Of a stretch of DNA of 64,000 nucleotides, positions 1 through 12,400 are shown one piece after another. The position numbers and the translations under genes were made by a program. Positions within the stretch are counted from its first letter, which is position 1; the number at the start of each line of letters is the position of its first letter. The DNA is from Rhynchonema sp. JSB1_4. Its lineage: Eukaryota; Nematoda; Chromadorea; Monhysterida; Xyalidae. The stretch lies in the NCBI GenBank assembly GCA_030248065.1, contig JASAMV010009212.1:78649-142648 (forward strand), written 5' to 3'. A model generated the notes under the pieces. That model did not search any database. It was given only the letters and a program-made list of their open reading frames with translations, and was not told the origin of the DNA.

Positions 1-734
1 AATTTTCATTCCCGACATGACTAAACGCACCCTAGATAGTACTACCTATTACTCATCAAACTTATGGATCGATAGGTCCTGTCTTATTTGATATCAAAGC
101 CTAGAATTTTTATCTGTGTAACAGTTGGTCTCAGACATGATAATAAACAAGTTTACAATAGGCCAAAATTAATGCCACCTGAAATTCACGAAGTCGCCAA
201 CGTCAGTAAATTGCAAGAAAACTTCTCGTGCGTGACCAACACAGGACTGATCCGACAGTGCGTCACAGATAAAACAGCGGGGAAAAACTGTGGGTGACAA
301 AACGGTCTCGAAGACCGACCCTATACAATTAGGGGCCACTGCTAAGTTTAACCTACTAAAATAGGGTAATTTAAGCTTGCGCTGAACCGGAAAACAATAA
401 CCCGAAATTTAGGAGACCGCTGTTTTGTCCCCCGCTGTTATGTCCGCCCCCATCCGACCACCAGTTCGATATTACGTACATTACATCCATACGTACATAC
501 GTATGTGAGTCCACTGCTACCAACCATTTTATACTCCACCTCATGCAATTCGTGTGACTCGCCCGAGCTGACATCAGCCTCACAGACACAGAGGCGAACA
601 CGTGGGCATTCGTTCTCCCACCAGGTGTCACGCAGACGCTAATAATTGTGCAAAAAATTATTGATTCAAATCTTTAGTTTATCAAAACTCAGATGGTTGA
701 TGAATTACAAAAGCGACAACCTGTTCTTCTCCTT
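1..734. other. No supported coding sequence left of the receptor exons
   Basis: This stretch should hold the M4 exon and 3' end of the minus-strand receptor gene if it were intact. The open frames here are short and show no membrane helix or known domain. The only visible structure is an alternating TACGTA-rich run near 485-505. Confidence 0.4.
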
Positions 735-2576
735 GAAACTTGATACGAACGATGGCCTTACTCAATTCCCCTGCCAGATCAGGCGAATGCGCACGACTGA
801 CGCCGAAGGCATACTCGCGTGGCTGCACTGCTTTGCCTGAATGAATGGGGAAGGGAGTGTAAAAATGTACTTTTGGTAATGATATTCCGGATTCACATCC
901 GGATTTCGAGCAGTCATGATCAACAAAACGGAATCAGACCCGATCACCAAGTTTGACACCCGCCGTCACCGACCAACAACAAAGAGATCGCACGGTTCCT
1001 TGCCGATCCAATATTCTGCGAACATCTGTTCCGCCAGAAACACATCGGCGTCGCCATTGCGCAGTTTGGCCACGCCATCGGACATTGAGTTCGACAACAA
1101 CTGTTGACCGGCAGGCGACGATATGCGACGACCGATCTCGCTGAGAATGTTTGGGAAGAGAAAATTGATGTCAGCGTGATCGATCGATTGATCTTGCGCT
1201 TGTTGTTCCATCAAATTTTCTGCGCCTCAGTCGCTGTGCACCACACTGCGACCACCCTCCCCATGATGCAGACACACCAGAAAACGTATACCTATCGCGG
1301 AGGATGCTGCATTACAACGACATTACAAGACAGTGGTTCCGCAAATCGTACTCAGCGGTGGCCCAGGTTTCGGCTCAGGCTGAAGCTTACCATTAACATG
1401 TAACATCAAACATACAGGGTGACTCAACAGCCTTGAAGCAGATCAAATTTATCAGCAGGATCAAGTTTATCGGCCCAACCAACCACACGGCCTTGAGATC
1501 TAGTGTCGCAAAAAGGGTTCCGTACTAAGTTGGGTCACCCTTGTATACCTTAGTTAAGTCGGGCTAATCCCAAGCCAAGTCTCAACAGACGCTCACCCAC
1601 CGATAGAGTGGATAGTCACTGTTGGTGAACAAAGCGTGCGTCGATCCATGTCCGATCAAGGTGAACTTGACGTTACCTGATGTAGCAAGGTCAAGCAGAT
1701 CCGCGAATTTGATCGGCTGGCCCTCGGATGGTTTCAGCATCAGCGGCACAATGCCTGACAAAATGTTGGTGCATGTAATGACCTGACACGATTTCGCAAC
1801 ATACTGTATTGTACATAGTTCGTGGCTTGATGATAAAATTGTTCAACACGGCCCGGGAGCACTCCAAGCCTACACTTGATCAGACCTTGGTCGGAAAGCC
1901 GCAAACGTCATGACCTGACTTGCAAGATATTCAATGAAAGAGAAGGTCATCGTCTGAGCCCGGCGAGTACCAACCGGCAGGCAGAATCGGCGACGTGAAA
2001 TCAATGGCATCCATTCGTTCGGTTGTGACCGTCAACGGTGCCAATGCCACCTGGGCACGGCCGGACACCAACTCACCGACCATGCCTGACCAGCTGCCTG
2101 AATTGGAAAGGACACAACATGTGCACTCGCTGGTGTGTGATATTCATTCTTCCTAAAGCAAGCCATATGTCTCATGGATTTTGCTCCGATGAAGAATGTG
2201 CTTTCATATAATCTGTTAGCTGACATACCAGCCGTAGCATTGTACGTGCCGTACTTTCTGTCACCGGGCAGATACAGGGTGGTGCTGAAGTCCAGCAACT
2301 CTTCCACTCGACGCCACAGATCGATTAGATAGCTGAAACATCAGATTGTTAAAATTTGACCCTGCATTAAATTTAGCAAAGTATGTGAAACTTTGTAGCC
2401 AACCCGGCAAAGCGATCATTCTCATCCTTGTAGACAAACGGGGGTTCCTCAATTGTGACCACTTTGAGATTCAGCCCTTTGAGCTTGCTGGTGATTGGCT
2501 CAACAGACGACGGGAATATGAGGATTAGCGAAAGAATGGATAGAAAGTAGATGACTGAATTGGGATTTGAGGCCAT
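735..2576 (-). CDS. Ionotropic glutamate receptor-like gene (partial, possibly broken)
   Basis: The minus strand reads a signal peptide ([19 protein letters not shown]) and then the S1 half of an iGluR ligand-binding domain. Exon 2404-2576 carries [15 protein letters not shown]. Exon 2229-2332 carries [15 protein letters not shown] and joins in phase. Exon about 1965-2097 carries [20 protein letters not shown] and [11 protein letters not shown], the classic S1 motifs. Exon 1597 to about 1782 resumes at the end of M3 ([14 protein letters not shown]) and continues into S2 ([15 protein letters not shown]). Exon 974 to about 1225 has [19 protein letters not shown]. Exon about 735-836 has [19 protein letters not shown] see no exon for M1, the pore loop or M2, and no M4 before the window edge. 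After LPAG the frame runs into a stop, and an M1-proximal-like stretch ([10 protein letters not shown]) follows in another frame. Families it could join are ionotropic receptors (IR) or glutamate receptors. Membrane location is expected if it is functional. Confidence 0.8.
926..955. repeat. Member of a short dispersed repeat (GATCACCAAGTTTGAC family)
   Basis: GACCCGATCACCAAGTTTGACAC-like sequence also occurs at about 12979-13005, 12860-12885 (inverted), 52495-52520, 51178-51205, 55250-55278 and 62222-62240. All are intronic or intergenic, and on both strands. The consensus is near GGCCCGATCCGATCACCAAG. Confidence 0.6.
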
Positions 2577-5500
2577 GCTGCGTAGCGGCCTGATTGTCTG
2601 TGAACGTATACTGGCAAAATTCCTTTACATAAACTAACAACGTTACTACAAGAGATCTGTTAATTATTGCTTCCGGGTGACGCTAACGCTATGTTCGACA
2701 ATGTTTATTCCCAGCAAACAATCAAAGCTGATAGCGACTCTATCGAAACGCAAGTTCATACTTTACAGAAATCACGGGTTTGTGCCAAAAAGTTGGGCAA
2801 GCAAACTACATGTCGCCTGATTGTTTGGTGACATTTCTTCCATGTCGACGTCAACCGATTTTAGGCAAAATTCCGCCAACAAAACGGTAGTCTGTGGCTG
2901 TAGCAGTCAGGCAATCCTTTGCGTTTCTTTTTGTTTCAGACATCAAGAGGCGACAAAATACATGGCACCATAGAACCTCACATCGCCAGATCGCTGCGAT
3001 ACCGAGTATACCACGTGAGTGTCACCAAAAACAAGTGTTGCTTCTTGTCACAGACGCCGACACGGTTTGAACATTTGAACAGTTGTTTCGCGTCGCGATG
3101 TACGGTTTTCGCCCACAACTTTTTGTATCAATGCGCAAAAACATGTTTTGGCGCCTAATCAATCTTGTCGAAGCTTTTGGCTGCGGGGTTTCACCATTGT
3201 CAACTTCACGTAACGTTTGTGTACGGATTGACACAGGTTGTCCGACGTTAACGAAAAGACGCCGTCGGTGATGTTTCGGTGTGTGTATGTTGTGGACACA
3301 ATGATAAAACAACCGTTTGCTGTAATGTATGTACATACAGTACAGTATGTGCTCTTCTATGTACCTTAGCACCAGTATAAAAAATTATATGTTAGCGCGT
3401 ATGTCGCACTCAATAGATGAGAATGAACACTGAGAGCACTGAGGAATTTGAAACATCAGCATGCTGCATGGTCACATTGTTATCAGACAACATTAATTCC
3501 GAAAAAAATTAACAGCAACCAGAAACCAGCATGCCGCCCCGCCGAATAGCGCTCGTGTCGCGTATTGCGCGCGACTGCATGCAAAACCAGAGAGCAACAC
3601 AAAACACACATGTCTGTCAGCAACCTGCATGTAAAGATACGGTTTATACGCGTCATGGACCATGAACAGCCATGTACATACCTAGAAGGGTGATATGTAC
3701 CAGTGTAGGGTACACACAGGGTCACGCAAGCAAGCAACAATGCGCATTAAATTGCATTTGCGGCCTGCCAACCCCAGTCCAGTTTCTTCTTCGTGGCGGC
3801 TTTTGGGCCAAGCTCTAAACAGATTTCCAAGTCCCATGGTGCCGTATAAATTAGGCACATTTTGTGGGCGCATAAACTGACGATATGGGCGGTGCACGCC
3901 GCATGTGTGCATACGGTAGCATTGCCCTATGACGAAGCGCTGAAAGTTCGCAGATGGTATGTATATGGTGCCAACAGTTGCTCATCGTGTTTTCTTTTGG
4001 CAGAGGTTTTTGGGTTCAGGAATCGTGAATGTAGATTTCACACAGATTTATGCTGGTCGGTTACTGTATGCCATATGTTTGCTTGCACATGCTGTCCTGA
4101 CATACGTGCTGTACATACACTACACTCAGATTATACAGTATCGCATTTTCCCATTCTGTTGTGATTTTTCCAGATTATTTTCATGATATGCCCCATTTGG
4201 CCTCCCAACCTTCCTCCAGATAAACCCGCCCAAAAATCACATCCTTGAGTGACCGCGCGCCCATTGGCATTTTTGAACTTTCCTGGTTCTCCTCACTGCG
4301 TACAGTCATCCCACTCTGTAATGAACGTTGTTGGTGAATCTCTGTCGGTGTACCACTGCAGACTTGCCACTCCATACAGGAGGTAATGTGCCGCTCAGCA
4401 AAGAAAAATTCGTATCCAAGTCGATTCAGGCCGGTACGCGCTTTGCGAAAGCATCCGGGTCGTGTGTGGTCGGGAACGGTGTTGACCTTGACTTCGCGAA
4501 AATATACTGTATGTTTTTATAAATACACCCATCCGAAGCTTCAGCCGGCTGGCCACGTGCGTGATTGCATGCATATTATACAGCCAGTGCGCAACTGACT
4601 GGCTGCTGCTTCAACATTTTTGCCAAGTTAAAGTCAAACCCGACCCTGACTACCCCCGACCAAGGATGCCCCACATATAGAGGGGTGACTGTACCCTGGG
4701 CCCATCGCTAATGTCCGTGTTAGCGACGCGCGCATGAGTGTGACGCGAAAAAATTGTGCTGGCAGCCCCTCCCCAACGACGATGCCGGTATCGTGTTTTG
4801 ATTTGTGGCCTGACGGTCGCTAAATGCGTTTGGCTTCCAAATAATTTGGCAGCCGGCGACAATGGCTCAACAGACGGATCCAGAAAAGTTGGCGTTTTTG
4901 TGTTTGCCTGTCTGATCTTGCTTGCGGCTACTTGCAGATTGTTCAAGTGGTCCGTTTGGTATGTTGGCCGCGGTTGCGTACATGCTGGTTTGAGGTCAAC
5001 ATATGTATAAATTGTGCTTTCCGGGAAAGTTCTGTAAATGTACATTTCAAAGCACCTTCCATAGCCCGCACGTCATTGTATAACTTTCGCAAGTGCAAAG
5101 CAACACCATTTTATATCTGCTGAACCTCAAACTGGAGATGTAGCTTTACCAGGCCTGTAGTCACAGCTGTTGTTGCACGGCGTTTTTGCGTTTCCGGTGG
5201 CTAATTTTAGCATTTTTGGTCCTGCTGGAGCGAACACGATGAAAGTTCGTCAGTTTGGGGGTCACAACAACGGTTACAATTACTGTAGCATGCAGCAGTA
5301 TTTCCAATGGGTAGTTCCAATATTCTTCTATCTTGACATTACGACAGCAGGAACTTTCATGCGCAAGTCGGTGTACGTAATTCCACTATTCCATATAAAA
5401 GCAGAAATGTCTGTTTTGTTCCGTAGTCTTGCTCTGCGGCGTTAACAGCTGTGCCCCCAGCGACCCATAACCGACGGTCAAGATGTGATATAATGGGACC

Positions 5501-6406
5501 ATGGAATAACTTGCGAAATATGGAATAGGCGTCAAAATGATATGGAAACACTCGAATTTGACATTCAATTGCCGTTTTTATTACAGTTCCGCCCATATCT
5601 TTGTGCTGGATCGTGCCAAGCGCTTCGTTTCAGGTTTCGTAAATACAATAAATAGCAACTTGTTCAAGGTGGAATCGCAGAGAAGCATTGATTCCATAAG
5701 TTTATACACATGTGAGCATCTCAAGGATGACGCATGGATGTTTACATGAGCCAATGCTTGCTGTGGCACGCTGTAATCAAATCATCAACACTTCCAGTCG
5801 CATAAACCGCCCACCCACAAGTCACCCTCTGGTACTCATGCTTCCGAAACTGGTCTTGCGATTCATAAATCTGGCGCATAAAATCAAATTGCCCCCAACT
5901 TTGCTGTCATATTTCTAGAGTTGTAGTGATTGGGGTCATTTTGGACTTTGTCACTGTCCAACAAAACTGCTCTTTTGCTCTTGTAAGGTTGTTGCCTTGT
6001 TATTTTTATCCCGCATCATAAACTTTCACGACCCACACTGTTTCCTATTCACTCACCTCTAATTGCGCACTTCAGTTGCCAGACAGATTTTGTTCATAAA
6101 ACGAACGAATTTTGGGCAGATAAACTGAATTACAATCGATTTTGTTCGTCAAGCGCAACGTCAAAGCCACAAAAAGTGTTATGTCCTGATTTGGTTTGTC
6201 AATCGGTCGGCTCCCAGTCCCAGACTTGGACCCGACAACGTAATCAGATTTGAATTGGTTTCTTTGCAGAAAACAATGGACCAAACTTGTTGCTATTGTC
6301 CTGTCATTCTATGTTTGCAATGACGACGACAGAGGATAGTGAAAATCAAATCAAATTCCGATTTACTGAAACTCAATGTTGAAGAATTCGGCAATTAAAC
6401 AACATA
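2577..6406. other. Divergent intergenic region between receptor and collagen genes
   Basis: About 3.8 kb separates the start codon of the minus-strand receptor from the start codon of the plus-strand collagen gene, so both promoters should lie here. I find no conserved coding frame. It contains ordinary low-complexity patches and a small palindromic ATGTACATACAGTACAGTAT-type patch near 3330-3350. I could not assign a specific promoter element. Confidence 0.5.
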
Positions 6407-6479
6407 ATGGATCCTCGAATGTTCACAACTGTCGCGCTCTTGCTGGCCGGAACAGAGGCGTACATGTACCTGCCACTGG
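6407..6479 (+). CDS. cle-1: Multiplexin long form: first exon, signal peptide
   Basis: Begins ATG GAT CCT CGA and encodes [20 protein letters not shown], a short hydrophobic secretion signal. It ends in phase 1 at a GTTAGT donor. The next exon (7941) begins with two bases that complete an Asp codon and open the first FN3 domain. The intron is about 1.46 kb. I chose this start because it is the only upstream ATG that gives a signal peptide in the required phase; the join is inferred. Confidence 0.65.
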
Positions 6480-9400
6480 GTTAGTGTGTAAAGTTTCCTA
6501 CTTCGGTTTGAAACATCAGGGTGCGATTTAATCTACACACATGCCGACACGCACGACTCAATAATCCGAACAGTGGATTCAGCTCGTAGCACTGTCGTCT
6601 GCAAGCATCTTCCCATGCATAATTTCTCGCGCTGGGGCTGCTTGAGTTGACGAAGAGAGTGGACCATTTGAGTTGACGAGTGTACCATAGGCCATGGATT
6701 TACCAATAATAGTTATTGTCACTGTTTATCGCCTCAAGTTTTACCTATGCCCGATCACCCACCACTCATTCACAATTTACTACACGCGGTCCATTATTTG
6801 TCACGCTTCACTGATTATCATGCATTTCATGCACCAAACTGTTCACCTTGCGGTCCAGTTTTATTGTTTCTGTCCTAAACGTGCTGTTCTACGTATAACT
6901 CGTGCTTCGCGATCTCTTTGTGGATTCTGTGTGACGCACTTTGTTGCTCCATGCATGTGCGTGCGTGACAAGACCTCCCAACCTAAACAACCACACAACA
7001 CCGTTATGCGATAATGACGCGCACGAAAATCACCCCTAATCAAGCAATAAGCCAGAAAAATAGATGTTTCTCAAGAATTCTTCATCTTTGTCAACGTGCA
7101 AATTCAACGGAATTGTTTTTCACGTTACGGGATTTTTTGTGTTTCTCTCACAGGAACAAGAAAAACGCGCTTTTTTACTTGATTGTGATCTAAAGATTTT
7201 GTTCTCAAAACGCTCACATCGTGGTAGCAGAGTATATGCAGTAATCCAATTACAGAAAACTTAGAAAAAAACCTGAAATGTCGATTTTAGCGATTAGCCT
7301 CTTCCGCATCTCTGATCATTCTGAATGGAGCTTGGCAGTTACATAGATTGTTCACCCCTGCGTGCGCATTTACGATGGAGAAAAAAACTGATTACAATTA
7401 CGATCATATCTAAAAAACGGACGGAATTGATAGAAAACTGCACAATTTCTGTAAAATCAGTAATTGGTCAACGATAAAACTGTTGGTGGGCTGGCAAAAA
7501 TGTAGTTGTATTTTTAGTACTTTGATTTTGAAGTTCCAAACAATGTTGCTTTGCGTGATTAGTTAGGGATTGTTTGCTGAAAAAATATGTGCAGATATTG
7601 ATAAAACAAACAGGCTACAGTAAATAATAATCAATATATTTATTTGCACACAAACACATCCAGTACATCTGACTTTACAGCTGAACCATATCGCGCTAAT
7701 CCCGGGGTGCATTTCATGCAACAGATGCCTCTGTGCAAATAGCGGCAGAAACGCTTTTGAGCGGCGAAGCTGCTTATGATGTGTGAACCGCATGACCCGA
7801 CATAAAGAGCACAGCACAGCTTGATTAGATGCACAAAACCGACTGTTGTTAAAAAACACGAGTGGAACATCGCATGAATTGCAAAACGCAAAAAGATAAC
7901 ATTAAACAAATTTCAAGGTGGCATTTGCAAATCATTTTAGATACCGAAGTGCCGGGCCGTCCGCGTCATGTCCAGGCCCGGGCAACATCAAGTGACAAAA
8001 TTGAGCTCACATGGGAACCACCGGCAAATATCCAGAGGATCCGAATTCAGGTATTACTTTACAGTTCTCGAGAAAAACACACTTTTTCTAGATTTTTCAA
8101 GATTCGTCATAGGTATACACTTCCAGTTTTTCTACAGTCAAGATTCGTTATAGTGTAGGTATATTTTTCGGACGCCCTGAAAAGTATACTTATAACGAAT
8201 TTATGCCTGTAGCGAATCCAATACCTAAGGAAAATTCAGTACTTTTGGATGGCATAACGTTTGTACCTTGCTTTGTTCATTTTGAATTCATTTCAGTCAA
8301 GTTTGAAGCATTATGTGCACAAAAGCGCATGGTAGTGCTGTTTAGTTTATTTTCATTTTTGGACGTATACGTGCTTACACCGATATCAGTGGCCGACATC
8401 ATTCAGGGTTACGCCGTGCGGTATGGCACTGGCTCACAGGGTGCGTTGTGGAGCCTGGCCATTGATGGTGCAAGGGAGAATCATGTGGAACTCGATCAGC
8501 TGGGTCAGTTCAGAACCGGACTTTTGCTGGTTGTTCAACAAAATTTGCAAGTTGGATTTGCGCTTGACTCTGTTTCAGAGCCCAACACGGAGTACATAAT
8601 CGAACTAACGGCCTACAACGATGTGGGTGACAGTCTGGCTGCAATTGTGAAGGCACAAACCAAATCAGCCAACGGAATTGGTTGGACGGTTTTTTCGTAT
8701 TCGTTTTCGTTCTGTTTCATGTACATTAGTTGCAGTCGTTGTGCGTTGTCTCCGTTAACTGAAATCGAGGTGCTCTGTGTGATTGCCGTTGTCAAGTCTT
8801 GGAACAGGGAATGAGAGAAAATCATTCACTAACTACTTAGAACAAAAGTATCCGGAAAATTTGCAGAACCCAACAAATTCGAACTGTTCCCACCGAATCG
8901 TTTGCAAACCAAGGTGATCTCATCGAGTGAAATCGAACTGAGTTGGGAGGACCAATCAGCGCAGATTGGCACGCCCGATAGAAAATACACTATAAAGTGC
9001 GGATTTTGGTAACTTTTATAATTTTTTCACAAATAACCAGAATTAAATAATAACCAGATACGCACCACATCACACCGATGTGCATCAACTGCCGGTTCAG
9101 TACGAGCAACGCAGTTCGACCGAGCGAAAATTGAGAATTCACGGTATGAGACCGGACACAAAGTACGAATTCGCAGTCAAGGTCACTGCCGACGGACGCG
9201 ACTCGCCGTGGAGCATGATGCAACTCGCAAAGACAATGTCTGCGCGTGAGTGACTCTCTCGCAAAGATTATGGGGTTTCTGGATACACTCTAACAGTGTA
9301 ATATTATGTGTAAGCCTTAGTGTTCTTTTGTTTCAGCACCAACGTCGGCTCCGTACGCGTTCCGTGTGCTAACAAACACTGACGGTTCAGTGACGCTGTC

Positions 9401-12400
9401 TTGGAAACCACCCAGACATCCAAACGGAGAACTGACTGGTTTGTATTGTAATTTTTCACTTTGCTTTGTAACGCTTTCTTTGTTAATTTTGCAAAAACGG
9501 TATGTTGTACCATAATCTCATTAATAATTGCAGCTTATTGGCTTTATTACACGGTCGGAGACGAAAAACTGGAGCTAAACAAATGGAAACGCATTGAACT
9601 GGCACCCGTGACAACATCTTATGTGATAAAGGTGCGGTAACAGATAGACTCAACACTCAAGTATGAATGGGCATACAAAGAGACACGCGCTCGCAAAACA
9701 AAATGCACTCACGTGGAATCGATCCATCAACAGCTGCTGTCATAGAAATCGTTATGTGCATTGCGTGACTGAGTAATTCTTCCGGTGGTCTCATTTTAAT
9801 CGGAACAGTTGGTTTCCGCTGGTCTGTCAGACATGTCAAAACAAATCTAATGGCTCTTTGACAACATGCGTAACCATGACTGAATGGTTGTATAATTACA
9901 CTTGCAGTGTGAATTTTAATACTACGCACGCGCAGGTTGGCAACCTACATAACTAAAGTAAACTCGGTTTGAGCAGGGGGCAAGGGACACATACTGTAAC
10001 ACGAAAACTATTTTAAATTCGTGCTAATTTTGGCACCGCTAAATAAAACAACTGTACTTTCCAGGATCTCAAAAACGGCATTCTCTACATTCGTATGCGC
10101 GCAGTGAACCGAGTGGGCAAAGGGCCCCTGTCATCGCTCGTGGTGCACTCGGTGGAGCCACCATGGCCTGCGGGAACCAAGGCACGCGTACACACACACA
10201 CGAGTCTGAAACCGAAGAATGAATGTTGGTGTATAATTGGTCAATAAAGTATTACTATTTCAAAAGCACTCTTTTTGAGCATAAATTTCAGTGGCAGTCA
10301 CTCTCGCTGTGGTCAGTCCAGAAGCACACAAATGGTCGAGCTTTGAGCGAAAGGTGACTCCTTAGTCCTTACATTGAACATGTCAGGGAAAATTAACCTG
10401 ACAAAGATAAACACGTGTACCTGATGTTTCAAGGAGGTACGACTTCAACCGGGCCAATCGCTGACTGTGAGCTGCACAGCGGACGCAGACCAGCACTCAA
10501 TCGTGGCCATGCACTGGTATCGAGCTGACAGCGGTCAACAAATACCGCGCACGTCCTCCTATCAACGGTGCGTTGCATTGATCAATCAGGATACAATATT
10601 CACATAAAAAGTGAACAACGAATGTCTCAAATATCCGGAAGAGTGCTCGCTCACATCCTGATTTATGAAGGCGGTTTGCTTGCAGGATCTACACGAAGGG
10701 CAGCGATAGTCACGGTCTGCTGCGAATCGTGTTCAATGACTTGATAACGGATGACTCAAATTGGTACTGGTGCAATGTGACTACTATTAACGGACAGTCA
10801 AGCGGAGACGCGTTCCTGTTGAGGGTAACAGACAGCCGTGAGTGAACGTTTCTATTGTTGGCGGCCTTTCCTGAAAAAATGCATAGTTTTCGGATAAAAA
10901 TAAGAAAGAAGTCAATTGAAAATCTGAATTGTACAGCATTTCCAGCCTCGAATCATCCGGGTGCCAGCGATCTCAATTGTAATTTTGAAAGACCAGATTT
11001 GTGCGAATGGAAAACCGATAGACGCGTGAAAGGTGCGTGAGCAGTGAATAGACTCCGAACTTGGATGACTAGGATTTGGCTTACAATGGCGGTCCCTTTG
11101 CCGATCAACCAATCAATCATGATCGTAGGTGAATGGCAGTGGATGGAGGCGGGGCGATTCAATAATGCTCTCTGGCTGCCGAATGATCGAACTTCGGAAG
11201 TCGGCGGACGAGGTGGGTACAATTTGGGTGTGCTACATGTTTGTCACAGCTTGTGCTAACGAACAGAGAATATCGTCAGCACACGTACAGTATATAGCAA
11301 GCGGGAACCGAATGAGAGACACCACAGCCGGTATGCACTTTGGTGACATGCCAATCCCGGGTGTTCAGGGGCGCAAAATGAGGAAGCCCACAACTTGCGA
11401 TTATTCATTCTTTCTGCAATTTTGACAGCGTGAAAGTTCCTAACAGCTCACAGTCGAACAACTATTGTCAAAATCTAAAATCACAGAAACAACGAAATCG
11501 CAAGATATGGAAAGCCCACTTTGTACCGCCGACGACCACGTTCGACCCAGCAAGCAAAGTGGGCAAGGGTTGTCTTTTTCCACTTTCGCACAAATGTTTG
11601 CATTTCCAGCACCCGGCCACTACATGTACGTGGTGGACGAGTCAGCAGACTCGAGCAGTCAGACAGCACGCCTTTTGTCACCGGTCATGCCGCACACAAA
11701 TGGATACTACAGTTGTTTGACGTTCTGGTACAACTCGCACTCCACTGACGGTCAGGGCGCTGGTGTCTTTCTAGTTCGCAAGTCATCGCGCAACGCGCGT
11801 GTATTCATTGTTTACTATTTGAGGCTGCCCGCGCCCGACGCCTTGCGTCGGCCAAATTTCAGTACAAGCCTTTTTTAGGTTTTTATATTATTTCAGTGCA
11901 CAGATGATCGTGAACAGCAAATGTGGAAATACGTAGCTCATCAGTCTTATGCAGCGAGCAAAGCATTTCTGGCCCTGCAATGTACTGACAATGTTTGTCT
12001 GTTTCGCTCTGCTTTCGCAGACTGACCGAGACGCCAGGGCTCGTCAGTGCGAATGCCTCTGGCAAACTTGCCTCCAAAAGCCCCACCCGGAGAACTTATT
12101 GCTGGCCTGTAACATCACTGCGTGCAAACTCATAAACAGAGCCCCATCACACTCATTCGGTCGCAGTATACTTGCCACAGAGAAGAATGTTTTGAATTGG
12201 CTATGAAAGTGCGCATGATTTTGCTCGCAATGGTCTCATGATTCGTTTACCATGATACGAGAAGCGTTGCCGAATTTCTATCAAATTTGTGTTGTTTTTT
12301 TTAATCGCTTGTGATGGGGGCAGCTGGGGTTCGACCTGATGGGATCTGGTTTGGTCACTTGACTTTTTGGCCTATGTCTTGGCTGGCGATCAATCGATGC

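Noticed and set aside
371..631. 86-codon minus-strand frame with Gly/Ser-rich end as receptor C-terminus
   Set aside because: No M4 helix and no acceptor in phase with the last S2 exon.
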